Assembly: GCA_963995505.1 (NCBI GenBank)
Contig: OZ023192.1
Span: 5,563,001-5,627,000 of the forward strand
DNA length: 64,000 nt
Reading direction: 5' to 3'
From: Hypericum androsaemum
Lineage: Eukaryota > Streptophyta > Magnoliopsida > Malpighiales > Hypericaceae
The stretch's first letter is position 1. Each line of letters begins with the position of its first letter. Made by a program: the position numbers and the translations under genes. This document shows, piece by piece, positions 14,008 through 26,885 of this stretch. The notes beneath the pieces are model-generated. The model was given only the letters and a program-made list of their open reading frames with translations. It was not told the origin of the DNA and ran no database searches.

Positions 14008-15995
14008 ATGGGAGTGGAGAAGCAACTTATCAGGCCCGGAGTCGGTCCCAGGCCGGTGCCCGGCCAGAAAGTCACCGTTCACTGCACCGGCTTCGGTCAC
14101 GCTTTTACCCTTTTCATACTTATATACCCTTTTTCTTTTTCCTCATTATTTTTGGGTTAAGTTTTTGCAAGTTGAAGAGCCAAAGATCGAATCTTTTTGT
14201 GTTGTGGGTTGTGATTGGTTAAGCTGAGAAGTGGGTTTTGTTTTTCTAGTACATGCCCTAATTTTAATTGTGTGCTCTCTTTCAATTTCCAAAACCCTAG
14301 AGTAGTTGAAAAGCAGCAGTTTAACCCATCTTTGAGTTATTGTTTTCCAATTCGTTTGAGATAATTAGAAGTGGTTGGAAAGTTAGCTCCTTTGGGCCAT
14401 TATGTTCAAAGAATTGGTCATGGGATGTGTTTATTCGGCTGGAGTTTCGATGAATTTGAACATTGGGGTGGATGAAATTCTGTCTATCTGGAGTAGTGTT
14501 GACCTTCAAAGTGATGGATTTTGCTTATTATGTTTGTGCTTTTCATATGCAGGCAAAAATGGAGATCTTAATATGAAGTTCTGGAGGTAAGTAGAAGTAT
14601 CTGCCGTTTCACTTTTTTTCCCCGGGCCTTATTGTATATTTTGGCATTCGAGTTCCTATCTTTTAGGCTCTTGCTTCATCTTGTTGAATTGTGGTGTTTG
14701 TTTTGTTATAGCACAAAGGATCCTGGGCAGCAGCCTTTCCAGTTCCAGATTGGACGGGGAAGTGTCATCAAAGGTTCGTTTCTTACCGTTTGTCTTTTCA
14801 ACCTTTTTTGTGTGTTTAATGCAGTGACTCTTCAATACCCTTATGTATTTTCCCTGCTTCTGTTGCACCAAGTAAAATTTCCTTGAATATCTGGAGTGTC
14901 AGACAATCTCTGGACAAAATCATCGGAATGATAGGTCATAGTAGAATCCATGAAATTCTAAAGGCAAAGCTGTTTCATCATATTTTTATTTGAAATAGCA
15001 TTTATTATCAAGAGGGTTCGGTGTTTGGTTTTGATTTTCCTTGCTTTCTCATTCGATTGATCAGTTCCATCCACTGGTGTACCATTCACATCCTTGGTGA
15101 TAATTTGACTATCATTTTGATTTCTCCTTTGTAATACTTTTTGACTTCTATTCACAAGTGGTTATGACTTATCAACTTGTAGGCTGGGATGAAGGCGTAT
15201 TGGGGATGCAAGTGGGGGAGGTTGCTCGCCTAAGGGTACAAGCTTCTCTATAGTTTTGATGGATAACTTCAATGTGCTTGTTGTGTGCCTGAAAATAATC
15301 TTGGTCAAAATGCATGATGCTAATTTTTGAAGTATTTGAAGCCAAACATTTGGAGACTTGTGGTAGCTTTATGTCGAATAGCAAAGTTGATCAATAATTA
15401 GAGGGATATGGATCCCTTTCACTCTCTTATCATGGGCACTGCCCTTCTAAAACCTGTTGGTTTTGGCCTTACTTTAAATCAAACGGCTTTCATTGGGAAA
15501 AGACATATTTTCTTGTATTACTCGCCTAGTCGAAAATCCTGAATTACCCCTTCAGGAAAAAACAGTTAAATTGGATTATTTCAAATTAAAGATGCAGATT
15601 ATCACCTAAGCAAACTTGTCGATAAAGTTTTTGAATTCCTTTTGAGTTATGATCAGAGCAGATTATCATATCATAGCCACTAATATGATATGCACCAATT
15701 TATATTGCTAATATTTTCCCCGAGCACTCATTAAACGTATGCATACATCGGATGCACAGACTCTAAATTGTGTTTGAGACTTTGAGGTTTGATTGATTAA
15801 ATTCCATAGTTTCCCTCTCTGAAAACTACCGTTTATGCTACATTATCATTGTGCTACACTGTGCGAATAACCCTTTGGTTTCTGAATTCTTAGTGCTCTC
15901 CGGACTACGCTTATGGAGCAAGCGGGTTTCCAGCTTGGGGAATACAACCTAACTCGGTTCTGGATTTCGAGATTGAAGTTTTGGGCGCTGAGTGA
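14008..15995 (+). CDS. FKBP12: FK506-binding protein FKBP12, peptidyl-prolyl cis-trans isomerase
   Basis: This is a small cytosolic immunophilin. The family isomerises Xaa-Pro bonds and, with rapamycin, binds TOR. Five exons are read: 14008-14095, 14553-14586, 14712-14773, 15183-15235 and 15894-15995. They sum to 339 nt, giving 112 residues, the usual length for a single-domain FKBP12. Landmarks are the N-terminal [11 protein letters not shown], the [15 protein letters not shown] core around the ligand pocket, the [13 protein letters not shown] loop and the C-terminal [12 protein letters not shown]. Every junction has GT-AG signals and the phases agree. The start ATG lies in a purine-rich leader (aggaaggatggga). 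The gene sits 1 kb downstream of TAF1 on the same strand, with no sign of a functional link. No missing residue or break was seen. Confidence 0.96.
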
Positions 15996-16437
15996 ATGCA
16001 GATAATCGGATGTGAGGAGCCTCGGAACGTCGCTATATTATGCCATAAATAATTTCATCCGTGTGAATCATGTAATGAACTATGAACCTGCCATTATCTC
16101 CCACCTCTACTCCCTTCATACAGTCGCCATCTTTTTGCATCTTTCAATCGTCTGTTTCTGCTTTGAATTTCTTCTGAATGTTCTACATGGATTGAAAATC
16201 TTCCAACTCTCTATAGACAAGTGAATTTCTGCACCTGCGTAAAAGACACCATTGAAAGAATCGTCTCCTAAATAGGTTGTGCTCGATTTTGGATGTCAGA
16301 GAATTCAAAATTCCATAGAAGTGGAATAAGTTATTTAGTACATATAGCGAGAAATTCGCCATTTATGAAAAGCTTTTTTCCTGAAGTTTAAACAGAGAAC
16401 ATAAATTCTGAATTCCAAATTCTGCCTGCAATATAAA
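15996..16437. other. FKBP12 / NLR convergent intergenic region
   Basis: This gap lies between the stops of two convergent genes and should hold both 3' UTRs. It is AT-rich and shows no further coding or repeat signal. Confidence 0.6.
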
Positions 16438-19400
16438 TCACGGCCGGTAAGTGCCCTTGTGCTGAATGATCCTATCCTCCACTTTGATGTTTGAAATATG
16501 AGCAATGTTGGGCCAATCCTCGCCCGTATTGCTTCCACATCTCGGTGAGAGTTGAGGACATTTATGGATGCTCAAATGCTGCAGGGAAGTGAGCTTGTTC
16601 ATCCATTCCGGGGCTGCAGCCACACTGGAGCACTCCCAGATGTAGAGCTCCCGGAGCACGGAGTTGTGCTGAATCCACCGCGGAAGGGACTCCATCTTGG
16701 GAATGTCGCGGAGGAAGAGACAGCGGAGGCGTTTTAGGATGTTCCGTTGATCGCCATTGTCATCGTCGTCATCGAGCATTACCAGATTCTGGCAATGCCA
16801 TATCCATAGCTCCTCGAGGGAAGGCAGATGCTGGAGAACTTGGTCCAGGTTCACCAATCTCGGACAATCGGAAACAAGCAGAGTTTTGAGAGAAGCCAAG
16901 TTTTGGAGCAAGTCCAACGGAAAAAACTCGAGGTCCTTGACGCATCCGATTTGTAAGTACTGCAGCTGAGAGAGAGAACGCGATAACGAACGAGGGATTG
17001 AAGAGTTGAAGGCAACTGTTTGTTCCTCTGGTGCTGTTGTGTGCAGCATTGCCACCAGCGAGTTCATGTCAACATCCCAGAGCGCCATAGATTTGAGAGG
17101 CGGAAAAGGTGGCACTGAGACCATGTTAGGACAATAACCAATGGCCAAATCGGACAACAGACGGAACTGCAAAAATCCGTTGCTTGATGTCGTAGACATC
17201 GATGATGGAGACGAGAGCGACGACTCTTCCTTGGCCCATCCTTTCAGATTGGAGCAATCCCAAAGCTGTAAACTCTCCAAAGAAGGAAAGAAAACTGGTG
17301 CAGATGTCGAAGACGAACCTGCACTAGCCACGCTGTCCTGAAATCTCCCGCTATCGATATACTCCAAACAACTTAGTCCTTCAATCTTCAAACGCTTGAG
17401 ATAAGGTAGCTGATGCAGTGATGGGAGATGCTGCAGATTTTTGCAGCGAAAGATCGTAATTGCGAGTATGTTCATGAGGGAAGAAAGCCACTTCGGAAAT
17501 GTTTGTCCTCTGTAATCCAGCACTTCGAGTCCTTTCAAGTTCCGGTGGGGCTCCAACGCTTCCAGTGCTTGCTCATCCTCGCCCTCCATGTTGTCCTCAT
17601 TGGAATCACCTCTGCTCCAATCCAACATCAAGGTCTGAAGATGTGACTTTGCTTTTAGATTTGCTGCTTTACATACAGATGCTGCATTTTTCAGATATTT
17701 CAAGTTGCAGATCTCTAACTGTCCTCTCAAGCTGTTTAAACCACCCAACTCATCAAGCATACCGACATGTTTGGAGCTCGAACCACCAACTTTGGTCACG
17801 ACGAATCGTGACAGCGTATGAAGTGATGTCAATCTGCCAAGCCCGGGTGGCATATGAGTCAAGCTATAACACCTAGAAAGGCCTAGCTGACTAAGATTGG
17901 CCAAACTCTGGATGTCTTTGGGCAACCTTTCGAGGCGCGAACACTTGTCTAACCGCAACACGTGCAGGTTGTATAATTCAGTAATTGATTCAGGAAGCAC
18001 CTTTATCTCATCGTTTTCTGACAGGTCAATATACCTCAGATGCTTAAGTTTCTTGATGGAATGCGGCACCCTGGAAAGACTCGAAGAATGCAGATCTAAC
18101 ACGCGCAGCCGCTGAAAGGAGGCGAATATTACACCACATTGGCCTTCTTCCATCTTATTCCTTGACTGAAAGCTCTGTTGTGGTTCATTAAGTAGAAGGA
18201 AAGTTCGCAAATCTGTTGCTTCAAGCATATGAGGAGGGACTTTCCAAGGTGAATATGGATCCAAAGAAATCGATATATGTCGGACTTTTCCATCAACAGG
18301 TTTGCCTTCTAAATCCGAGACCACGAATTCCTCCCCGGTCACTTGCGCAGCAAGATCATGTATCAGATCATGCATTTTACAGGTGACTACATTACCCCAT
18401 TCATCTTTTTCAGGATCCTGAAACAGAGATCTTGCTAACAGATCCATGAAATAGTCGACGCCAACATCTTCGAGACACCGAGTTGAATCTGCTGGCTTGA
18501 TGAACCCTTGTGCCATCCAAAGATTTGTCAGTGTCGGCACGTGAATGGCGTGTTCTTTCGGAAACAGTTGACAGTAAGCGAAGCAATGCTTCAGATGCGA
18601 AGGAAGGTGATCGTAACTCAACCGAAGAATCGGCAGAATGTCATTTGCTGCTGCTTCACCAACTCTTGCCAGTTCCTTATCTCTGAAAGATTGCCACTCG
18701 CTTATCGAGTCTTTGAAGTATAACAGACGCCCGATGGCCTTGATGGCTAGAGGAACACCATAGCATCTAGAAACAATGTCCATCCCTGTTTTCCCGTGGC
18801 TTTCGCTCGGAACGATTCCACGAGGAAACGCCATCTGCTTGAACAGCTCCCAAGATTCAGCACCGGAAAGGCCTTGCAGTTCGTGCACCGAAGCTGCACG
18901 AGTCATCCGAGCGACCATTTGAAGACGGGTAGTTACAATGATCCTACTCCCATTTGCACCACCTACCAGCAGATCCTTTAGGCGAGACCACCTTTCATGA
19001 TCATTGCTCCACACATCATCCAACACAAGTAAGTATCTCTTGCCATTGATCTTCTCATGAAGCATATCTTTCAACGGATCCATCTCGAGCCTTCGAGGCT
19101 TCTCGTGAGTCACTGACTCCAACATCTTTTCGACTATCAGTTTCACATCGAAATTATCCGACACGCAGACCCACAACCTCAGGTCGAAACAAGCCACGAC
19201 CTGCTCATCATTGAACACAAGCTGAGCCAGTGTAGTCTTACCTAGACCACCTATACCAACTATGGGAATGACAGCAAGATTGCCATCGTAATCCGAGGAC
19301 ATAACGAGTTCTATGATCGACTTCTTGTCGCCTTCTCGGCCGACAACCACTTCAGGCAGGGAAGAGTGAGTCTGATCCCTGTCCTTGATCACGACATGCT

Positions 19401-19845
19401 TCTCGACAGGGCGATCCACCAAGATATACTCTCTATTACCAGCAACCTCAGCTAGCCTATCTCTAATGTCCACGATACTCCGAGCAATTCGAGGACGACA
19501 GAGAAGCTGTCCGGAACTAAAGAAGCATAAGCATACCGGATTGGTCATCGTACTCGGGTTGATCTTCTTTCTCCGAAATGCCTCGGAGGAGATTTCATCC
19601 AGCAGATCATCAGCTTCATAAACAACTTGTCTTAGCTGTCCAAGCCACTCCCTGACTTGGTTGCTGCTGCTCTCCAGGTGCCTCTCCTCAGCATCAACAA
19701 GCACAGCTTGCACCATCGATACGGTCCGCCGCAGCTTCTCGAGCTCTCCATTAATGCCCCACCAATGTCCCACTTCATTGAGGACTCCGGAGCTCAATTT
19801 GGTCAAAATATCAGCAGCCATGTTGAGGAGAATTGCCTCTGCCAT
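16438..19845 (-). CDS. CC-NBS-LRR disease-resistance protein (RGA-like CNL)
   Basis: Uninterrupted reading frame of 1,135 residues. In plants this family acts inside the cell as immune receptors whose ADP/ATP switch triggers defence and cell death. An N-terminal Rx-type coiled coil (about 1-150) carries the YEADDLLDEI motif at 76-85. The NB-ARC domain has all its motifs: P-loop GIGGLGKTT (197-205), kinase-2 LLVLDDVW (272-279), RNBS-B GSRIIVTTR (299-307), GLPL-type CYGVPLAIKA (361-370), RNBS-D LKHCFAYCQLFP (418-429) and MHD (491-493). LRRs fill the region from about 540 to the C terminus, with an Asp run near 1015. The start MAEAILLNMA is the usual CNL start. The sequence gives no pathogen specificity. 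It looks intact and stands alone, with no second NLR in the window. Confidence 0.96.
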   Translation of the reverse strand: MAEAILLNMAADILTKLSSGVLNEVGHWWGINGELEKLRRTVSMVQAVLVDAEERHLESSSNQVREWLGQLRQVVYEADDLLDEISSEAFRRKKINPSTMTNPVCLCFFSSGQLLCRPRIARSIVDIRDRLAEVAGNREYILVDRPVEKHVVIKDRDQTHSSLPEVVVGREGDKKSIIELVMSSDYDGNLAVIPIVGIGGLGKTTLAQLVFNDEQVVACFDLRLWVCVSDNFDVKLIVEKMLESVTHEKPRRLEMDPLKDMLHEKINGKRYLLVLDDVWSNDHERWSRLKDLLVGGANGSRIIVTTRLQMVARMTRAASVHELQGLSGAESWELFKQMAFPRGIVPSESHGKTGMDIVSRCYGVPLAIKAIGRLLYFKDSISEWQSFRDKELARVGEAAANDILPILRLSYDHLPSHLKHCFAYCQLFPKEHAIHVPTLTNLWMAQGFIKPADSTRCLEDVGVDYFMDLLARSLFQDPEKDEWGNVVTCKMHDLIHDLAAQVTGEEFVVSDLEGKPVDGKVRHISISLDPYSPWKVPPHMLEATDLRTFLLLNEPQQSFQSRNKMEEGQCGVIFASFQRLRVLDLHSSSLSRVPHSIKKLKHLRYIDLSENDEIKVLPESITELYNLHVLRLDKCSRLERLPKDIQSLANLSQLGLSRCYSLTHMPPGLGRLTSLHTLSRFVVTKVGGSSSKHVGMLDELGGLNSLRGQLEICNLKYLKNAASVCKAANLKAKSHLQTLMLDWSRGDSNEDNMEGEDEQALEALEPHRNLKGLEVLDYRGQTFPKWLSSLMNILAITIFRCKNLQHLPSLHQLPYLKRLKIEGLSCLEYIDSGRFQDSVASAGSSSTSAPVFFPSLESLQLWDCSNLKGWAKEESSLSSPSSMSTTSSNGFLQFRLLSDLAIGYCPNMVSVPPFPPLKSMALWDVDMNSLVAMLHTTAPEEQTVAFNSSIPRSLSRSLSQLQYLQIGCVKDLEFFPLDLLQNLASLKTLLVSDCPRLVNLDQVLQHLPSLEELWIWHCQNLVMLDDDDDNGDQRNILKRLRCLFLRDIPKMESLPRWIQHNSVLRELYIWECSSVAAAPEWMNKLTSLQHLSIHKCPQLSPRCGSNTGEDWPNIAHISNIKVEDRIIQHKGTYRP

Positions 19846-21014
19846 TTACTTTTCCTTTGGGATTAGTGGAGACGATGGAATGAAGTGTAGTTAATCAATA
19901 GGATTCAAAGGAACTGATCCAGATATGGAGTAGCTTGTGGTTTTTTTGTGTGTGGATGTAAGTGTTTAGAGCGAAAGCACGTATATCGTGTGTCCTCTAT
20001 TATTTCTATCTCCGTTATGCTTCCGCTACCCAGTTGCTAAAAGTCTTGGGAGGACAACCTGACCAATCCTGAAGGTGGGCTCCAAAGTGTTACTTTTTTT
20101 CTTTGTAGAGGAGCTCCAAAGACTTTGACAATTTGACCGTTAGCAGATGAACAAACGGTCAACTGATGGATATTATAAAACCATAAACAAATAAAGGAAG
20201 TTAACGGTTCTTAGGAAGTTATCAGTTCGAAACTTAACAAAAAAAAGTCCAAGATCACCCGAAGATGAATGTCCATTGTCATCAGTGGTTGAAAAAGATG
20301 TGTGAGACGAATGTCGAGAATTGGAGCTCGCAAATGAAACATTCAAGTTTGGCCGTTAAATGGGCATAACCTGGAAAGCTGAAACTCCAGTTATCCAATT
20401 AAAAATAAGCTGAAACTCCGGTTATCCAATTAAAAATTAGGGCATCCTTGCTTTTGGTGCAACTTTGGTTTAGTCTCCTGGGTCTACTTGGCCTTCTACA
20501 TATTTATAAATTTTCTATTTAGATAGCGTTCATCATTGATAATTCTGATGTACAGATAGTCTTTGGTGATTTTTTGAGGAGTAATAAAATTGTACTTATA
20601 AAAAAATATAATTAATTGGTAGTTTGTTCGACAAGAAATTTGGATTTCATTAAAGTCATTATTAAAGTGAAACATATAGTATTTATCTGCAATAGAGATT
20701 TTGAGTTTAAGCCTTATGGAAAAAAATATCATGAAAAGAATCATTCATAAATAGATCCGGCAACACTCGACTCATATAAAAAATTCACGAGAAAATGATA
20801 TACACATATTTATCAACTCATCATGTTAGTGAAGTTTTAAATGTTTTGGTTTTTCACCCTTTGAGATCTATTCATTGCAAATTATACCAACAAAAGCGGG
20901 CTCCAACTAACCCCCTAAAATATTTATAAAAAAAATTGACTCCTAAAAAAATTTGAATTTACTTAAAAATTTTTTTATTTAATTCTCAAGAATAGATAAA
21001 ATACCATTAAAAAA
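19846..21014. other. NLR upstream region, AT-rich, no gene
   Basis: This is the promoter side of the NLR gene. A short tandem duplication at about 20378-20440 holds two copies of a 32-bp unit (ctgaaactccagttatccaa and onward). The rest is AT-rich with only short chance ORFs. Confidence 0.55.
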
Positions 21015-22321
21015 GGGCCAGGATTTGGCACGGGGATGTATTTTCCGTTCCATCCGAGAAACATCCATTGATGACACGTGTATAGAGAGAAGGAAGGGAG
21101 TTGGGGCGCGCGTGAGATTTCACCTTTTTCCCTTTTTTAAAATTTATCCTATTCGTATATTATACTAAACAAATCAACGTGATATATTATTTAACTAATT
21201 ATTTAATTTTTTATTATAAAAATTAATTAATATTATCGTAACCGGGCATGTCATTTCACGTAGCCGAACATGCCATTTAAGTCATAGCTGGGCATGCCAT
21301 TTTAACATAAACGAATATACCATTTAATTAACTATTTAATCTATTTATTAATTTAATTTTTTTATCATAAGTATTAATTAATATTAATTATTTTAATATA
21401 ATAGGTTATGTCATTTTATCATAACCGGATGCGCCATTTAATCGTAATCAGACCTACCATTTGATTAATTATTTAATTTATTATAAATTTTATTAAATAT
21501 TAACCTGATATGCTATTTGACATAACATGTGCATGCCATTTGATATAACATGGGCATGCTTTTTGACATAATCTGGACATGCCATTTGATATAACATGTG
21601 CATGCCATTTGAGACAACCTCGGCATGCCATTTGACATACCCAGGGCTTGTAACTTGGTCGACTATTAATTTCAAACATATTTTCGACATCCTTACACTC
21701 CAAATTTGGAGAAGTCATGAACTACAAAGTTGTAGATATACGTCTCAGCTTCACACAAACTTGATTCAACTCAATCGGACTCCGGAGTAAAAATTTGTGA
21801 CTCCCAACTGAAATCAGTCGACTGCAACTCGATTAGCTTTTGATTTCAAACAAATTTTCGACATCCTTACACTCCGAATTAGAAAATTCATAACTACAAA
21901 TTTATAGATATACATCTCAGCTTCACACAGCAATTTGAATCACTTCAATCAGACTCTAATAAAAAGTTGTGGCTCCCAACCGAAATCAGTCGACCGTAAC
22001 TCGATTAGCTTTTGACTTCAAACATATTTTTGACATCCTTTCACTCCGAATTTGGAGAAGTCATAAACTACAAAGTTGTAGATATACGTCTCAGTTTTGC
22101 ATAACAACTTGAATCACCTCAATCAGACTCTGGAGTAAAAAGTTATTGCTTTCTAACCAAAAAAATCAAAACGAAAGAAAAAATAAGGGAAGAGAAAAAA
22201 TCTCCCTCAAACACGTGAGCGATTTCAGCCATTTGATCTAGGCCATGACACGTGGATAGCCTAAATTTTTTTCCATGTCGCACAGAATAGATGTATTAGT
22301 GTCCTTGCACAATCCAAGGGC
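21015..22321 (+). mobile_element. Repeat family R, copy 1 (unclassified DNA element built of tandem units)
   Basis: The left end has GGATTTGGCACGGGG (from 21020) and the right end has aatccaa preceded by attagtgtccttgcac. Inside are an AT-rich part with spaced GGGCATGCCATTT-type words, then a 23-bp array (21500-21650; unit like ATGCCATTTGATATAACATGG), then about three copies of a roughly 170-bp unit (21650-22160; unit includes atatacatctcagcttcaca). The same order, inverted, occurs at 43626-46236, and in direct orientation at 48890-50135. No transposase frame is present. The two ends are weakly related to each other when one is reverse-complemented, suggesting imperfect terminal inverted repeats, but the exact ends and any target duplication remain uncertain. 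Confidence 0.65.
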
Positions 22322-24690
22322 TAAAAAAACTACCTCCTAAAATAGGGTTTATACCTCATAAAGTACCATCGAGAATTTAAATTTTCTTTGACACCCCATA
22401 CAAAATGCATATTTGATAAATCACACCACAACATTTGGGAATCAAAAAGAAAAGGAAAAGCAGGCTGTTTGTTTCGTGAGGTTTAATTTTACTTTTTTGA
22501 AAATATCTTTTGACGATTTTTTGAGTTTTTTCTTGTTTTAGAATTTTAATAGTTTTTATTTTCGGAAAATTGCTCTCAATTTACTGATATATAACCAAAT
22601 GTGAAATGCACCACATGTTTTAGCTTCTTGTTGCATTTGACGTTTGACCCGAGAACAATTTTCTCTTTTAATTTTATTTTTTCTGGCGTGGCATCATGAT
22701 CGACCGAACACATAAGCAGGCAATGTAACAAATAATGTCCCTGGATGTCGAGTTGGTCTTTCAAGTACAATTTGAAAAAACTATAAGTAGATTTTTTATA
22801 CCGATTATACATGCTAGAATTTTAATCGTGGATCTCAGTCAATTACTCCCAATACTTTGTGTCAGTAAGCCAAATATTTTTTTGCCATACTCAAATGCCT
22901 TTCTGGAAATTGCAATATACTTATACCTTTCAAATAAATACACTTTTTCCTAATTTGAAAGCCTTTATAGCCTCCTGCGCAACTTTAGTCCTGTCTTCCA
23001 CAAAGAAATGTTTTTCAACTTTACTTGGTGATCTGCTTTAAAGACAATTATGCATAGACATTCTTATGTGGGTAATACCACTAGAAGTCACCCAGCAATG
23101 ATCCTTAGTAGTAAGCTAGTACCATAGCTGAATGAAATGAATAAACTAAAATTAGAAATATATCTTTCTTTACGCGCTAAGAGGCTTATGACGAATACTC
23201 TTTTACACTTTTTGCAGAAATAACAAGTAAAATCATCATCTTTTTTCTTTTGCTCAAAAGATCTTTCTACAAAATCATTAACCTTTTTTGATTAGAGGTA
23301 ACTTTTATATATAAACTAATTTTTTTTTTCAGTCTCTTGGAATAAGAAAAGGAATTACATATGAACACTTGTATTCATATCTTGCAACTGCCTCTCTTCT
23401 TCTTGCATCAGAGATTATTTATCTTTTAGAGTGTTATAACTCACTTTGAAGTGTCATAATGTATAGCTAAATATTTTTATTATTATTATGGGACAGTCCA
23501 TTCTAATTGGGCCATTGTTGGCTTGTGTCTAGGCTCCCTGCTATTGTTGCAAGCATGTTTAATCAAACTTCACTTGCATTCCCATTTTTCAGTGATTCTT
23601 TGCTATTATTGTAGGGATGTTTAATCGAACTTCACTTGCATTCACATTTTAGAGTGGTTCCTTGCTATTGTGGACAGTCAAATAGGCGTTCAATTTTTTT
23701 TATTTAGCCAAGTTTTTAATACTATGGACTCGTGTGTCATCCCGATCTTCGAAATCTTAGGACCAATATCTTGTCCCAATCTTTGTTTTTAAAGAGAATA
23801 AAGACAAAGTTGTTGATTTACCATAAATAAAATAAAAAATCTAGGTATTATAATAACGTAATGGAATACATTATCGAAATGTCTCATCTCACATCAAAAT
23901 CAAGTCTGTATTTGGAGAAATTATCTGTGCACTTAGTTTTGATATTTCTTCTTCATTACAATTGGGTTTTTTTGGGTAAGTAGACGTAGATTTTATTAAT
24001 GGTACTAAATAGTTATTTTTATAAGTAGATTGTATATATATATAAAATCTGCCAAAATAGCATATAATCACTTGCTATTTGTTATATCCGTAGTGCTCGT
24101 AAATATATGTCGCCTAAAAAAATAAAATCGTGATAATACATCTAGTTCTAATAGTTACATTTACATTCAAAAGAGTGTAAAATCTCGAAGGCCTTGGAGC
24201 AATGAATTTATATGATTAGAGACAGAAGGTGTGAGAAAGTTTAGTTCTCGATCTTTGCTTTAATTAGTTGGGAACTCTGGTTGTTATGCAATCAGATTAT
24301 TTTCATTGAAGAAATTGAAGCTTCTCTTGCACTCCTGTTATCTTTCACTCCTTACATTCCTAGAGGTGTACAGGGAGTTGTGACTGGTTTGGGCTACTCT
24401 GTTGCCTTTATGGGGGTTTTCTTATTTTTGGATGGATTGGACTTTGTATCCTTTCCCTTGTAAATTCTCTTCTACTTTTTATTTTGAATATAAAGATTTC
24501 ACCTACCAAAAAAGAAGAGTGTACAATCCTCTCGTACCAGTACAATATTGCAGTCGCAGAGGCACAGAGTGTAAAACTTCATTTTAATAGTGTTATCACC
24601 TACACTCTTTTTCCTGTGGCAGATTTTTTCCTTTGGGTTTTACAACCGAAAGATTTTTGATGACACTAGAATTAGGTGTTATTTATTCAT
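22322..24690. other. Gene-free AT-rich region with degenerate repeats
   Basis: No gene is recognised. At about 23505-23680 an imperfect direct repeat of roughly 90 bp (gtttaatcaaacttcacttg, repeated as gtttaatcgaacttcacttg) is present. Around 24380-24515 the sequence resembles the 3' tail of a truncated retroelement ending at ttcacctaccaaaaaa, but no coding part supports this. Confidence 0.45.
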
Positions 24691-25303
24691 CGAGCTTGAG
24701 CTGAATTGAGAGAGGGAGATTCGGAAGGTCCAAGTGGAGGTGGACTCGACTCTGACCATCTTCTGCATTAGACGCGATGTTGACCGTACTCACCCACTGG
24801 CGACATTGATCTCGAGGGCACGGGAGCTAGTGGTGAGGGGCTGGGAGATCGCCATCCAGTACACTTGGCACGAGGGCAATCAGGTAGCAGACGCTCTTTC
24901 CAAGCATGCTCTGGAGATCTCTTTTGATCATACTATTTTTTATGTACCCCCATCCTCTTATTTTGAGATGTATTTAGATGACTTACGGGGAGTTACACTC
25001 CTCAGGTGTACTCGTGGGATTAGTGATGTAGTTGGCGCAGGGTCAGTTTTAGTGATATCAACGTCAAAACGGGTTACTCTGACTTTGTCGAGGTGGTCTT
25101 TCCCTCTTGCGAGTTTTTCCTATCAAATTTTATCACGAGAGGATTAGACTGAGGTCGGTAGCCGTAACCTCAAAAGAGGGGATCCCGTGCCGGATAGTAG
25201 TTGCCTGAGGCTGAGTTGCGGGTAAATTTTCTATATGATTTATTTGTATTTACTTTTCACTTTTATATAAGAATATTACCCCACTATTTTTACCCAAAAA
25301 AAT
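24691..25303 (+). mobile_element. 5'-truncated non-LTR (LINE) retrotransposon relic with RNase H fragment
   Basis: The frame 24734-25147 reads as the end of a plant RVT_3-type RNase H domain. It includes TWHEGNQVADALSKHA, the conserved C-terminal HEGNxxAD-LSKHAL motif found in plant LINE ORF2 ends. The frame starts inside the domain, so reverse transcriptase and the rest of ORF2 are missing. About 150 bp of 3' noncoding sequence follows, ending near an A-rich run at about 25290-25303 (acccaaaaaaataaa), as in LINE insertions. It is non-functional, and no target duplication was confirmed. Confidence 0.7.
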
Positions 25304-26885
25304 AAATCGTTTTAGTTCCACGACGGGGCAGCCGTCTCTCTTTTTTCTTTGAAAGAAGAGATTCTATACGAATTTTATATATTTCGGGAACATAACCTTG
25401 TCCTTCTATTTAGCCCGTATCACGCTAACCAAAATATGTATCATTTTATAATGCATCATTCAATTGAATATAACTAATATATTTAAAAAATCACGCAATC
25501 CATTGTGTTTAAAAATAAATTTCCTAACGCTTCCTCCAAGCCATATTCCCGAAATGGGTGTTTGAACATGCTAGCTAGATAAACAATTCCCATTACTTAC
25601 TGAACTCTGGCATAAAATTATAATAGCCTCAATGCAAGATATTGCCAATCTTTGTCCCTAACATTTTATTTGTCTTCTTTCGAAATACATGTGACGATAC
25701 GGTCATATTGCACATGCTTTCCCTAAATAAAAAACATACTGCACATGCTGCATCTTCAATAAAGAGATGGAGAAGATAATTGCTGGCATAATATGCCCTA
25801 ATTGACAGTATTTTTTTAATACCACATAATATCTAAATACTATTGTCCAATTTTGAATCGGGTAGGGTCTTTTAAAAGTGACTAAATTCTGCTAACAAAT
25901 ATTTAACATTGATATATTTTTAATATCTCGAATTCGCAATTTTTTTAGTTAAAATAGAACAATATTTTTGTCCGTCGATTTAATTATTAATTGACAGTAT
26001 TTTGTACGCTTGTGCATGTGTGCATCTTACTATAGTTTGATCATTTATGGGTCAGGGACCTTGACCATCCAAGAATAATTGATTTGTTGTCGAACCCAGA
26101 TTTTTATACAGACAATTAAACATAATTTTATGGGTAGGATCATTTTCCTTCTCACAGTTTTGTCCATATACGGAAAAACTTCTTGTCTTTAGGTAATAAT
26201 GTGGAACATGCTCCTGTTGCTTGTGTCACTTGTATGTACTATCAATTATTGGTTGTTGATCCGAACTTTCACATCCATGTACTTGGCCTAGCTATTTTTT
26301 TTATGATCTTTGCAATTGAGAATCGATAATTATCGAGTTATATCTAGTGAACGACTTTTTCAAGTGTCTTTTCTATTTTCCAAGCTAATTAAATTGCTGC
26401 AGTGACTAGCAGGCTGGAAGTGATGTTAAGACAACGACAACATGAGAGATGATACTAACCTCATAACAAATAATTTGAGAATAATAGTTTCTCTATAAGA
26501 GATGTATTCATTGGCTAAGATAATCACAAACATTATTGTGGGAATGTTCTGTTATAGTTTATCAAGCTATTCATATCTCTGGTGCGCTTTCGCTGCCTTA
26601 ACAAATCGTCTTCCTAACAGATGAATTGTTACCATGCTTTGTTGCCAAACCAGGTATTGTAGGATAGAAATTTATGGAATATAAGAAGATGGAACAACAA
26701 ATTATGATGATTAATTGTACTTGAGCTAAGTTCTTTGATGTGATTGCTAAAACAGAGAGCAAGCAAAACAATAACAAAAGAAGCAAATATAATTTAACCA
26801 AAAAAATGCAAAAACAACACACTAGAATTGGACTTTTTGAAGTAAATCTATCCCTTCCATTCTGTGTTTCCTTATCACTGATGTT
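25304..26885. other. AT-rich intergenic region downstream of NPH3
   Basis: No gene, RNA or clear mobile element was recognised. The last 200-300 bases before 26885 are probably the 3' UTR of NPH3, which is on the minus strand. Confidence 0.5.

Noticed and set aside
16552..19894. Several plus-strand ORFs of 60-125 codons across the NLR
   Set aside because: All are antisense shadows of the long intact NLR frame.
21500..21650. Regularly spaced 23-bp repeats that look CRISPR-like (also 44600-44780 and 49190-49680)
   Set aside because: The units are adjacent and degenerate without unique spacers, lie in a plant repeat family, and no Cas-like genes are present.
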